This document shows, piece after piece, positions 43,149 through 51,494 of a stretch of 64,000 bases of DNA (position 1 is its first letter; every line of letters begins with the position of its first letter). Origin of the DNA: Melioribacter sp. (GTDB lineage: Bacteria; Bacteroidota; Ignavibacteria; Ignavibacteriales; Melioribacteraceae); assembly GCA_020723965.1 (NCBI GenBank), contig DYHW01000007.1, positions 1 to 64,000 of the forward strand, read 5' to 3'. The position numbers and the translations under genes were made by a program. The notes beneath the pieces were generated by a model. That model was given only the letters and a program-made list of their open reading frames with translations, was not told where the DNA came from and did not search any database.

Positions 43149-44652
43149 ATAGTTCTTTTACTGCGTCTTTTCCTTCGGCCTCGGGCAAATAGAATTTCAC
43201 TTTATAAATATCTGCTTTTACATCGTTCGGTTTAGAAATCTTTTTCCGAATAAGAATCGAATGCTCGATTGAAATATTATCTTCCACTTCAGAACCAAAA
43301 ATATAAGTGAATCCTTTAATTGTAACATTTGCCCCGATTTTACATGGGCAATGATCGCTGCCGGTAATTCTCACTCCAGATTCAATTTTTGTGTCTGCTC
43401 CTATAGAAACATTTCCCCGTATTACATTACCTCTAGATATTTCAACATTATCGCCGATATTGAAGGTTTGCCCATAGAAGCAGGAAATCTGCGCCGCTTC
43501 TTCTACAACCACACCTTTCCCCAAATGAACGTTGCCCTCTACAAAAACATTTTTTTGTAATTTCAAATTGTAATTGGGCACAACATCTTTTCCTATGTAA
43601 ACTCCTTTTCCAATTTCGATATCAAGGGGGATGCCTTGTTTATCCATTTTCAAAATTTCTTCAATTACAGTTTCTGCAATGAAGAAATCATCCGGATCAT
43701 CTATCATAATTATGTCTTTGAGTTTTTCATAAGCATGCCTGCGGGCAATGGCATCCATCTCTTTCAAAACAGATTTATTATTGAAGCCCATTAAAACATA
43801 TTGTTGTTTTGGACTAACAGCTTCAACTATGTAACCGTGTTTGTTGAAAAGTCCTATCAAATCTGTTAGATAAATTTCGTTCTGAGCATTATTGTTTTCA
43901 ATCTTACCTATTAGCCCGGCAAGCGGCTTATATTTGAATGCATAAATCCCCGAATTGAATTCGCGATTTTCGATCAGTTCTGACTTGGTAAATCTATAAT
44001 TTTTCTTTTTATACTTTACTATGTATGGTTTTTTCTTGTCAAGATTTAGTATCTCTTTGTATTCGAGAATTTCAATAACTCTTCCTTTCTCTTTCGATTT
44101 TGTGCCTTTTGCATCTTTATCTTTAGCGCGGATAATTCTACCATAATGATTGGCTTCAATTTCTCCTTCATAAATTCCTGTAAGCACCATCATATCGGCA
44201 TTAGATTTCTCAAACTCATTTTTAAAATATTTAACTGTTTCGGCATCTATCAAGCCCATATCGCCTGGGAAAATATAAACTACGCCGTCGTAATTTTTAT
44301 CTTCGATCTTATCAAGAGCAATTTGAACGGCATGTCCCGTTCCGTTTTGAAATTCTTGATAAGCAAACGAAACTGATTTTTTCTTCCCAATCGCTTTAAC
44401 AACATCTTCGGCTTTAATTCCTACCACAATTATTATATTTGAATCCTCCAACCCCTTTTCGCAAACATTACAAACGCGCTCAACAGTGGGTTCTTCCCAA
44501 ATTTTGTGCAGCATTTTTGAGGTTTGAGATTTAATACGTTTTCCATGACCAGCAGCAAGAATAATGGATGTTTTTTTCTTGCTAGCGTTAAATGGCGAAG
44601 AATAATCTTTAATCATTTTCTCTATAGAAGTCATGTTCTGGTTCAAATCCAT
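43147..44652 (-). CDS. GlmU-like nucleotidyltransferase with left-handed beta-helix domain
   Basis: Encodes 501 residues. N-terminal NTP-transferase: SIILAAGHGKRIKSQTSKML is the nucleotide loop, with QNGTGHAVQ and FPGDMGLI matching GlmU-type uridylyltransferases. A basic insertion (AKDKDAKGTKSKEKGR, about 183-198) is unusual. A hexapeptide beta-helix follows (NVFVEGNVHLGKGVVVEE to NISIEHSILIRKK), but the usual C-terminal acetyltransferase residues of GlmU are not recognisable. It probably makes a UDP-sugar, possibly UDP-GlcNAc; a full bifunctional GlmU is doubtful. GAGGGAA precedes the ATG. Confidence 0.75.
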   Translation of the reverse strand: MDLNQNMTSIEKMIKDYSSPFNASKKKTSIILAAGHGKRIKSQTSKMLHKIWEEPTVERVCNVCEKGLEDSNIIIVVGIKAEDVVKAIGKKKSVSFAYQEFQNGTGHAVQIALDKIEDKNYDGVVYIFPGDMGLIDAETVKYFKNEFEKSNADMMVLTGIYEGEIEANHYGRIIRAKDKDAKGTKSKEKGRVIEILEYKEILNLDKKKPYIVKYKKKNYRFTKSELIENREFNSGIYAFKYKPLAGLIGKIENNNAQNEIYLTDLIGLFNKHGYIVEAVSPKQQYVLMGFNNKSVLKEMDAIARRHAYEKLKDIIMIDDPDDFFIAETVIEEILKMDKQGIPLDIEIGKGVYIGKDVVPNYNLKLQKNVFVEGNVHLGKGVVVEEAAQISCFYGQTFNIGDNVEISRGNVIRGNVSIGADTKIESGVRITGSDHCPCKIGANVTIKGFTYIFGSEVEDNISIEHSILIRKKISKPNDVKADIYKVKFYLPEAEGKDAVKEL

Positions 44653-44804
44653 TTTTCCCTCGCGGTAATAAAGAACAGCTATTTTCTATTCTTAATTTAA
44701 TGATAATAATAAGCGAATGAAATATGCTTAAAAAGGAGCACATTTTAATTTTTATTTCTCGAATGATTTTATTTAATTAGCACAGTAATAAATATGGAGA
44801 ATAA

Positions 44805-45272
44805 ATGAATAGGGCAAAATTATTTTTTATACTTTTTGTATTGTTGAGTATTTCAATAGAAATTATTGGACAAGAAAAAGGATATGGAATTGGTGCAATG
44901 ATAGGGGAGCCGACAGGTTTAAGCGGCAAATATTGGCTGGATAAAGAACGCGCTCTGGATTTTGGACTAGCCTACTCTTTTGTTCATTCAAATTCTGCTA
45001 TCTCAATAAGCTGCGATTATATTTACCATAAATTCGATGTAATAAAATCAGATCAAAAACTACCCGTTTATTATGGGTTTGGTGCGCGGCTGAGAATTGT
45101 TGAAGAAACAAAAAATAGTATTGGCGCAAGAGGCGTTGTAGGGCTGCTTTGGATAAGTGATAAATTTCCTGTCGATGCATTTTTCGAAATTGCGCCCGTC
45201 TTTTTGCTGCTTCCACAAACTGCTTTACAATTTGATTTTGCTATTGGCGGCAGATATTATTTTAATCAGTAA
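44805..45272 (+). CDS. Small exported outer-membrane barrel-like protein
   Basis: Encodes 155 residues. Signal peptide about 1-22 (LFFILFVLLSISIEIIGQ). The mature part is built of alternating beta strands (YGIGAMIGEPTGLSGKYWL, ALDFGLAYSF, ISCDYIYHKFDV, YGFGARLRI, LQFDFAIGGRYYF) ending in an aromatic-rich strand, as in small outer-membrane barrels of the DUF3996 type. The function is unknown. Isolated gene, convergent with the sirtuin. Confidence 0.72.
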   Translation: MNRAKLFFILFVLLSISIEIIGQEKGYGIGAMIGEPTGLSGKYWLDKERALDFGLAYSFVHSNSAISISCDYIYHKFDVIKSDQKLPVYYGFGARLRIVEETKNSIGARGVVGLLWISDKFPVDAFFEIAPVFLLLPQTALQFDFAIGGRYYFNQ

Positions 45273-45426
45273 TTCACTTTGTGGCATTTGAATAAAAAAT
45301 TTCTGAATGAAGAAGCTCTTAATGAAGTTGCTCATTCGTTGTGTAACTGTTTCTTTCATTTGGAATCTTCTTTTCGACTTAGGAATTTTCCTCTTTGAGC
45401 TAAATCATTACACAAACTTTACACTG

Positions 45427-46167
45427 CTACATTTTTAATCTACTCATTTCATCAACTATATTTGGTAATATTTCTCCAGCTGTTCCTAGAATAGAATAAT
45501 CTGCATAACGGGTCATGTCCGTTGGTTCAACGTTGATCTCAACAATGTAAGACCCCGCCTGTTTTGCGCTAATAGGAATATATGCAGCGGGATAGACTAC
45601 GGCAGATGTGCCAACAACAAAACAGATGTCGCTCCACTCGGCGGCTTTTTCTCCTTCACGAAATTCATCTTGTGGAAGCATTTCACCAAACCAAACAACG
45701 TCAGGACGAACAAGTCCGCCGCATTTTTCACACTTAGGGGCTTTATTGGCTAATTCAAATTGCGGAGCGTTGTAAGAAGTACGGCAATCAATGCAGTAAT
45801 TTCTTTCGATGTTTCCATGTAGTTCAAAAATTTTTGTAGAGCCGGCGCGGCGGTGTAGGTTATCAATATTTTGTGTTACTACTGTTACATCCAAATATTT
45901 TTCGAATTCTGCAATTGCGTAATGTCCAGCATTCGGCCGGGCTTTATGAATAATATCTCTTCTGTGCTGATACCACTCCCAAACCAGATCCGGATTGCGC
46001 ATAAAAGCATCAAAATTTGCAAGTTCTTCCGGCTTCATCTTATTCCAAATTCCGTCTTTTCCGCGGAATGTTGAAATACCGCTCTCGGCAGAAATTCCAG
46101 CGCCGGTAAAGAAAACAATCTTTTTAGCAGATTGTAATTTTTCTAAAAACTCTTTTTTGAATTGCAT
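45427..46167 (-). CDS. cobB: NAD-dependent protein deacylase (sirtuin)
   Basis: Encodes 246 residues. The NAD site GAGISAESGISTFRG, QNIDNLHRRAG and catalytic His in ELHG are clear; four zinc cysteines are in CIDC and CEKC. WYQHRR contains the Tyr-x-x-Arg pair associated with desuccinylase/demalonylase activity in class III sirtuins, so succinyl-lysine may be a preferred substrate. Monocistronic. Confidence 0.93.
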   Translation of the reverse strand: MQFKKEFLEKLQSAKKIVFFTGAGISAESGISTFRGKDGIWNKMKPEELANFDAFMRNPDLVWEWYQHRRDIIHKARPNAGHYAIAEFEKYLDVTVVTQNIDNLHRRAGSTKIFELHGNIERNYCIDCRTSYNAPQFELANKAPKCEKCGGLVRPDVVWFGEMLPQDEFREGEKAAEWSDICFVVGTSAVVYPAAYIPISAKQAGSYIVEINVEPTDMTRYADYSILGTAGEILPNIVDEMSRLKM

Positions 46168-46336
46168 ATAGTAATAATAGAAAAGTTTGTTGAAAAAATG
46201 GTTTCATTAACTTAGTGTCTTAGTTGCAATAATTAGATTTTTTATTTTTACATAAAGATACGAAGGCACAAAGAAAAAAATATTTAAATCTGAAACCAAG
46301 CTTACAAATTTAATCTCACGGGAGTAAATTTTTCTT

Positions 46337-46351
46337 TGAAGTTACGCAAAA
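46337..46351. repeat. Solo copy of the MITE-like terminal repeat
   Basis: TGAAGTTACGCAAAA is identical to the left end of the element at 3556. No right-hand partner was found within the following 100 nt, so this is a relic or a solo end, in the 297-base gap between the sirtuin and TRAP genes. Confidence 0.55.
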
Positions 46352-46433
46352 GGATGATATTCGGTAATTTTTCTCTACTAAAATCAGAATGGTAAATATT
46401 CTTTTCTTCACGTAAAACGTAAGTGAATAATAT

Positions 46434-46460
46434 AACGGAGGAGTAAGTTCTTCCCCCGCT
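46434..46460 (-). terminator. Possible terminator after the TRAP operon
   Basis: On the minus strand AGCGGGGGA pairs with TCCTCCGTT (two G-T pairs) immediately after the dctM stop. A weak U-rich tail (TTATATTATT) follows. Confidence 0.4.
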
Positions 46461-46464
46461 ACCT

Positions 46465-47757
46465 TTATCTAAAAGCTTCAACTAAGATTAAACTTATTTG
46501 TGGAAAATATGTAATCAGAAATAGAGCAAAAAGAAGAATAATTGTAAAAGGGAAAGTAGATTTTATTACAAATCCAATTTTCTTTTCAAATATACTTGAA
46601 GCGACATATAAATTAAGTCCGAGAGGCGGAGTTAAATAGCCAATTTCCAGATTTACGATAAAAATTATTGCAAAGTGAATTGGATCAACGCCAAAGTGAA
46701 TAGCAATAGGTCCTAAAAGGGGGCCAACAATAAGAATGGCAGACATTATATCCATAAAGCAGCCGAGAACTAATAGAAATAAATTAACAAGAATAAGAAA
46801 ACCAAGCGGTGTGCTGACAATGCTTGTTAACCATTCTGCTGCTTGATAAGGAATTCTTTCTAAAGCTAAAAATTGATTAAAGCTGATGGCAATAACTATT
46901 ATTAAGAATAAAGTTCCCATCATTACGGAGCTTTGAATGAATATTCCTGGTAGTTCTTTTATTTTCAAATCCTTGTGAATAAAAACTTCGACTATAAACG
47001 CGTAAACTACGGCAACAGCAGCAGCTTCGGTAGGAGTAAAAAATCCACTATAAATTCCCCCGAGAATTATGAATGGCAACAATAGAGCTAAAATTCCATC
47101 TTTAAAAGATTTGATAAGTTGTTTAAATGAAAAATTTATTTTCGTCAACGCTGTGTGCTGTTTCTGAGAAAATACCGAGTAAATCATCAGCAATAAACCG
47201 ATCAATAAACCTGGTAATATGCCTGCGATGAACAAATCTGCTACTGAAATAACATACTTAGGAGTCGAAACGACTATTGCATAAATTATCATCGGAATAC
47301 TAGGAGGAATTAAAATTCCAAGGGAACCGGCCGAAGTAATAAGCCCAACAGAAAAATTTTCTTTGTAGCGATCTTTAATAAGAGCGGGATACATCATCGT
47401 TCCGATAGCTATTACAGTAACCGGAGAAGAGCCGGAAAGAGCCGCAAAAAAGAGACATGCAAAAATAGTGGTAACGGCTAATCCACCGGGCATCCAGCCG
47501 ACTGTTGCTTTTGCAAAATTGATTAGTCTCTTAGTAATACTGCCGTGAGTCATCATCTGTCCAGCGACTAAAAAGAAAGGAATAGCCAGCAAAATATCTT
47601 TATTAACCGCATTGAACATATCTGCAATCATCTCTGTTAAAATACCATCGCCTAAAAAGTGAAGTGACCCGAGCGTGATGATAGCCAAAACGGTAAACAA
47701 AGGAGTACCAATTACAATACTAATCAGTGCAACTATTAGAATAAAATATCCCATCAC
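46465..47757 (-). CDS. dctM: TRAP transporter large membrane subunit
   Basis: Encodes 430 residues with about 12 membrane segments. Typical DctM sequence: IPFFLVAGQMMTHGSITKRLI, GSSPVTVIAIGTMMYPALI and IPPSIPMIIYA. It forms the secondary-transport channel driven by a sodium or proton gradient. It overlaps dctQ by ATGA. Last gene of the four-gene operon. Confidence 0.93.
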   Translation of the reverse strand: MMGYFILIVALISIVIGTPLFTVLAIITLGSLHFLGDGILTEMIADMFNAVNKDILLAIPFFLVAGQMMTHGSITKRLINFAKATVGWMPGGLAVTTIFACLFFAALSGSSPVTVIAIGTMMYPALIKDRYKENFSVGLITSAGSLGILIPPSIPMIIYAIVVSTPKYVISVADLFIAGILPGLLIGLLLMIYSVFSQKQHTALTKINFSFKQLIKSFKDGILALLLPFIILGGIYSGFFTPTEAAAVAVVYAFIVEVFIHKDLKIKELPGIFIQSSVMMGTLFLIIVIAISFNQFLALERIPYQAAEWLTSIVSTPLGFLILVNLFLLVLGCFMDIMSAILIVGPLLGPIAIHFGVDPIHFAIIFIVNLEIGYLTPPLGLNLYVASSIFEKKIGFVIKSTFPFTIILLFALFLITYFPQISLILVEAFR

Positions 47758-48293
47758 TCTGCCTCCGGCTTTTCTAATATCTTCTCCTGGCTCCCGGAGC
47801 CGACAGAAGTAAATTTGCCTTGGAATATTTTAATGCCAATAATGATAAATCTAAATGCAATTACAATTAGTGATGCCGGAATAATAACTTGGACAATCCA
47901 AAGAGGAATATTCAATACTAAGGAAGTTTCTTCAAAGCTTTTTGTCTCTGCAACATATTGTATTCCCAGATAAGCTATAAAGAGAGTAACCGTAAAAACA
48001 ATTAAGTTTACTAAAAGGGAAACATATGGTAGGATTTTCTTTGGAAATAGTTTTTCTGGAATTCCAACTACTAAGTGCTTATTCTCTTTAGTTGCCAAAG
48101 AAGCGCCAATAAAACCAACCCATATCATTAGAAAGGCCGCTAACTCTTTTGCCCAAACAAATCCGTGGTCGAATAGTTCTCTGAAGAGAAAATCAAAAAA
48201 AACAACAAGAGTCATAACTGCAAGGGCAATAACTAAGAAGGTTTTTTCGACTTTAGATAAGAGACTATCAATTTTTTCCCAAATAGCGCTCAC
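47754..48293 (-). CDS. dctQ: TRAP transporter small membrane subunit
   Basis: Encodes 179 residues with four membrane segments, including the family motif WAKELAAFLMIWVGFIGASLA. It pairs with the large subunit to form the membrane complex. It overlaps both neighbours by 4 nt (ATGA), indicating tight coupling. Confidence 0.92.
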   Translation of the reverse strand: MSAIWEKIDSLLSKVEKTFLVIALAVMTLVVFFDFLFRELFDHGFVWAKELAAFLMIWVGFIGASLATKENKHLVVGIPEKLFPKKILPYVSLLVNLIVFTVTLFIAYLGIQYVAETKSFEETSLVLNIPLWIVQVIIPASLIVIAFRFIIIGIKIFQGKFTSVGSGSQEKILEKPEAE

Positions 48294-49318
48294 GGTTTAC
48301 TCGTCTTTTTTCTTAGATCAATAAGAGCAGATTGAACTTTATCAAAAAGATCGGCTCCAACAATTTTTCTGAATTGCAAATGTATAGGTCGAGCCAATTT
48401 GGCAAATTCTTCTCTTTGGGCTGAAGTCATTTTGTGTACTTTAACACCTTCGCTTTCAAGTATTTTCACTATTTCAGGCTCAATTGCTCTAACGCCGGTT
48501 CTTCCTAATTCGGCTTCTTTCTTCTGGTCGCCTAACAATATTTTTCTTAAATCATCGGGAAGAGAATCCAAAAATTTTTTATTGTAAATAATGATGCCGG
48601 GCTGGTACATATGAGCTGATAAAACAAAATGATCAATTGCTTGGTACCAACCTGTAGCGGAAGTAAATAAAGTAGAATTATCAAATCCATCAACCAATCC
48701 AGTTTGTAAAGCGCTCATCACTTCGGGAATAGAAATGGGGACGGCTGAAGCACCAAAAGCTTTCCACATTTCAAGGTGAATTGGGCTTTCTTGACTTCTG
48801 ATTTTCATTCCTTTAATGTCGCTTGGTTTCATAATTGGTTTTTTCTTTGAAGCGAAATGACGCCAGCCATTCTCATTCCAGCTATGAAAAATAAATCCTT
48901 TTTTTTCAAGAATTTCCGAGTACGGCTTTAACACTACATTATCTAAAATATAATCCGATTCTTTATCATCTAAGAAAAGATAAGGTAGTTCTATAAGTTG
49001 AAGTTCGGGAATTATAGAAGTAACTGCGCCAACGCTTCCGCCCCAAGCCTGAATTCTGCCTCTTTGAAGAGACTTTAATGTTTCTAATTCGCCGCCAAGC
49101 TGTCCATTTGTATATGGAACAAATTTTATTCTTCCTTTACTTTCTTTCTCTACACGTTTCTTCATCTCCTTTAGCTGATCAGACCAAGGCGTTCCGTCAG
49201 GCGCTATAGTAGCTAACCTAACTTCTACCGCCTCTTCTTGACAAAAACTGCTTTCATAAAAAGAAAACGAAAAAAGGATTAGTGTAAGAAGTATTAATTT
49301 TTTATTTAAAGAACTCAT
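48290..49318 (-). CDS. dctP: TRAP transporter substrate-binding protein
   Basis: Encodes 342 residues. Signal peptide about 1-26. DctP family: VRLATIAPDGTPWSDQ, GQLGGELETLKSLQRG, and GMKIRSQESPIHLEMWKAFGA with the conserved Arg that normally binds a carboxylate. The ligand cannot be named. Its 5' end overlaps the upstream lipoprotein gene by 17 nt. Confidence 0.92.
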   Translation of the reverse strand: MSSLNKKLILLTLILFSFSFYESSFCQEEAVEVRLATIAPDGTPWSDQLKEMKKRVEKESKGRIKFVPYTNGQLGGELETLKSLQRGRIQAWGGSVGAVTSIIPELQLIELPYLFLDDKESDYILDNVVLKPYSEILEKKGFIFHSWNENGWRHFASKKKPIMKPSDIKGMKIRSQESPIHLEMWKAFGASAVPISIPEVMSALQTGLVDGFDNSTLFTSATGWYQAIDHFVLSAHMYQPGIIIYNKKFLDSLPDDLRKILLGDQKKEAELGRTGVRAIEPEIVKILESEGVKVHKMTSAQREEFAKLARPIHLQFRKIVGADLFDKVQSALIDLRKKTSKP

Positions 49319-50186
49319 CTACTCTCCCCAATAGTTTTTTTGCATATTCTTGTTCGTATTTATTTTCAGGCGTTATTTCTGGAATAATATCGTAAGGAGT
49401 ATTTATAACATATTCTAACTGCTTAACAAATGTTTCTCTGTCTTGAGCTTTGGTAGCATAATATTCAGCCATCAAAGTTCTAGTTCCGAAATAATTGGGG
49501 GCGAGTTCAATCGACTTTTCAAAATGAAACTTAGACAAATTTAAATCTCCGCCTGGAACTCTAGTTGGAAGCGCTCCAAAAAATCGGTCCGCAGCGCCAT
49601 AAAAGAAATTTCTATCAAGGTCCATTACCCGCTGGTTGTATGCCTCTATTTTTGATTTATTCCCCAATCTGACCAAAACATTTTTCTCGGCGGCCCACTT
49701 GCCGTAATTAGCGCCGGTCCAATAAAGCGCTTCTATTCCTTCTAAACCAACGCCTTGAATAGCTTTTTTAACATCTTGTGTTTCTTCATAGATCTTTCTG
49801 AACCCGGGAATTAGTCCTAATGTTCTTTCTCCTCTTTCTAATCCTTTGGTGAACAGTTCATCTTTTTTTTCGGGGTCGGTTTCTACATAATTTGCAACTA
49901 AATAATAAGCTCTAGTTAAGCGAGCGAGCAAATCTATATCTGATGGATTTGCTTCTGCGGCGGCTAAATAAGCATTGAGCATTTCTCTTGCTTTTTCAGG
50001 TATGCCTCGCTGTTCCCATAAAAGTTCTGCTTCGGCTCTCAATCGATCTTTTTCTTCAACTTGAACTGCTGCTTCTTTTTGAGTTTCTAAAAAAACAGCT
50101 TTTCTTCCTGCACATGAAGCAAAGAAAAATGATGTAAGAAGAAGTATTACTAAATAACCCCTCTTAGAAAAACGTATAATTTCCAT
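49302..50186 (-). CDS. TRAP-associated TPR lipoprotein (TatT / T-component)
   Basis: Encodes 294 residues. Signal and lipobox (SFFFASC, Cys25) are followed by helices with TPR character; the family phrases EALYWTGANYGKWAAEKNV and FHFEKSIELAPNYFGTRTLMAEYYA match Treponema Tp0956-type T components. In TPAT systems this oligomeric lipoprotein binds DctP and may pass hydrophobic ligands. It is the first gene of the operon TatT-DctP-DctQ-DctM. Confidence 0.88.
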   Translation of the reverse strand: MEIIRFSKRGYLVILLLTSFFFASCAGRKAVFLETQKEAAVQVEEKDRLRAEAELLWEQRGIPEKAREMLNAYLAAAEANPSDIDLLARLTRAYYLVANYVETDPEKKDELFTKGLERGERTLGLIPGFRKIYEETQDVKKAIQGVGLEGIEALYWTGANYGKWAAEKNVLVRLGNKSKIEAYNQRVMDLDRNFFYGAADRFFGALPTRVPGGDLNLSKFHFEKSIELAPNYFGTRTLMAEYYATKAQDRETFVKQLEYVINTPYDIIPEITPENKYEQEYAKKLLGRVDEFFK

Positions 50187-50278
50187 TGCTGCCCTCGTTT
50201 ATGTTTTTAAATGCTTTTGCAAGAAATAATTATTTCGTTGCTAATATGAAAATAGAAAAGTTTAATATCAAGAAAATA

Positions 50279-51250
50279 TTAACTTTTATCCCTTGCGAAT
50301 TCATCGGCAATATAAAGAGAAGTATTGGCAAGCGGAAGAAACCGGGTCCATCTGTTTCCTTTATTTTTGTCCGCCTTTATAGCGTACTTATACGCGTTTG
50401 TTTTTGCACTCAGCTCATCGGCTTGATAAAGAACAATGGCTTCGAGCGTTTTAGGTTCTACTGGAGAAGCAAATTCTAATTTGCCCTGATGACTGAGAAC
50501 AAGATGTAATAATTGATTCTTCAACTCTTCCGGAAAGTCCGGAATAGATGCCGCTGCTTTCTCAACTTCAAGTGCGCCAATTATAATGTGTCCAACCAAT
50601 TTTCCTTTGTCTGTGTAATCAAAAACGTTTTTGTAAATAAGTTCTTCGGTTTTTCCGAAATCGTGTAGTAAAGCTCCGCAAATTAAAAGATCGCGCTTTA
50701 TATCGGGATGAATTGAACAGACCAAATCGCAAATGGTTGCAACCTCAAGCGTGTGTTCAAGCAAACCGTGCACATATGCATGATGCCAAGCTTTGCCTGC
50801 AGGCGCATAAGAATATTTATCAAGATTTTCTTTCGAAAAAATTTTATTGATTAGTTGATTGATGAACTGATCTTTAATTGAATCAATAACGGTTTTTAAT
50901 TCATTAAGCATAACATTAAGAGGGCGTTGCGACTTAGGCAGGAAGTCTTCGGCTATGACATTATCTTTTTCATCGACTAATCGGATCTTATCGATTTTGA
51001 TTTGCGGCGCTCCGTTAAATTCTTCAATGGCTCCGGATACTTTTATTATTGTCCCTTCTTTAATTTTATCGGTCAGATCATCCAACTTGTCCCATACTTT
51101 TGCCGGAAGCGCTGCGGATTTATCTCTCAATTCAAGATTAAGATACGGCTTTCCGTTCTTTGCGGTCTTTATTTCGAATTTGTTTACGATCAGGAAAAGA
51201 ATAATTTCGTCGCCAATGGCAAAATCATTCAATTCTTTTTGCTTAAGCAT
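50279..51250 (-). CDS. YhaM-like 3'-5' exoribonuclease (OB plus HD domains)
   Basis: Encodes 323 residues. An N-terminal OB-fold nucleic-acid binding domain (about 10-100, YLNLELRDKSAALPAKVWDK) precedes an HD domain with HGLLEHTLEVATIC and HDFGKTEEL metal-binding residues. YhaM processes RNA or DNA from the 3' end. No signal peptide. Upstream of it, 51251-51494 contains only a stem-loop. Confidence 0.85.
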   Translation of the reverse strand: MLKQKELNDFAIGDEIILFLIVNKFEIKTAKNGKPYLNLELRDKSAALPAKVWDKLDDLTDKIKEGTIIKVSGAIEEFNGAPQIKIDKIRLVDEKDNVIAEDFLPKSQRPLNVMLNELKTVIDSIKDQFINQLINKIFSKENLDKYSYAPAGKAWHHAYVHGLLEHTLEVATICDLVCSIHPDIKRDLLICGALLHDFGKTEELIYKNVFDYTDKGKLVGHIIIGALEVEKAAASIPDFPEELKNQLLHLVLSHQGKLEFASPVEPKTLEAIVLYQADELSAKTNAYKYAIKADKNKGNRWTRFLPLANTSLYIADEFARDKS

Positions 51251-51447
51251 AGATATAATTTGTCTTAGTTCTGTTTCAATTTATTAAAAATAATTTGAAG
51301 GGCAAAGCGTTGTTTTAATAATTTTGCAACTCATTTTTTTTCAACGGTAGAATTTTTTCAACATAGATGGAAATAAGTCTTGATCTTAATTATAATCTTT
51401 TATCTTCTATCAAATAGAAAAAGAGAGAAATAATGAAGATGATTGAG

Positions 51448-51486
51448 ATTAAGAAATTCTTCCTCAAGATGTTGGAATTTCTTAAT
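51448..51486. terminator. Perfect 12-bp stem-loop after the hybrid kinase gene
   Basis: ATTAAGAAATTC (51448-51459) and GAATTTCTTAAT (51475-51486) are exact inverted repeats with a 15-nt loop. The stem begins 9 nt beyond the stop of the minus-strand kinase gene. The U-run is poor, so it may be a terminator or an mRNA 3'-end stabiliser. Confidence 0.5.
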
Positions 51487-51494
51487 AAGAGTCT

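Noticed and set aside
50186..50479. 97-codon plus-strand ORF at the TatT/YhaM boundary
   Set aside because: Antisense to the YhaM-like gene end and without protein-like features.
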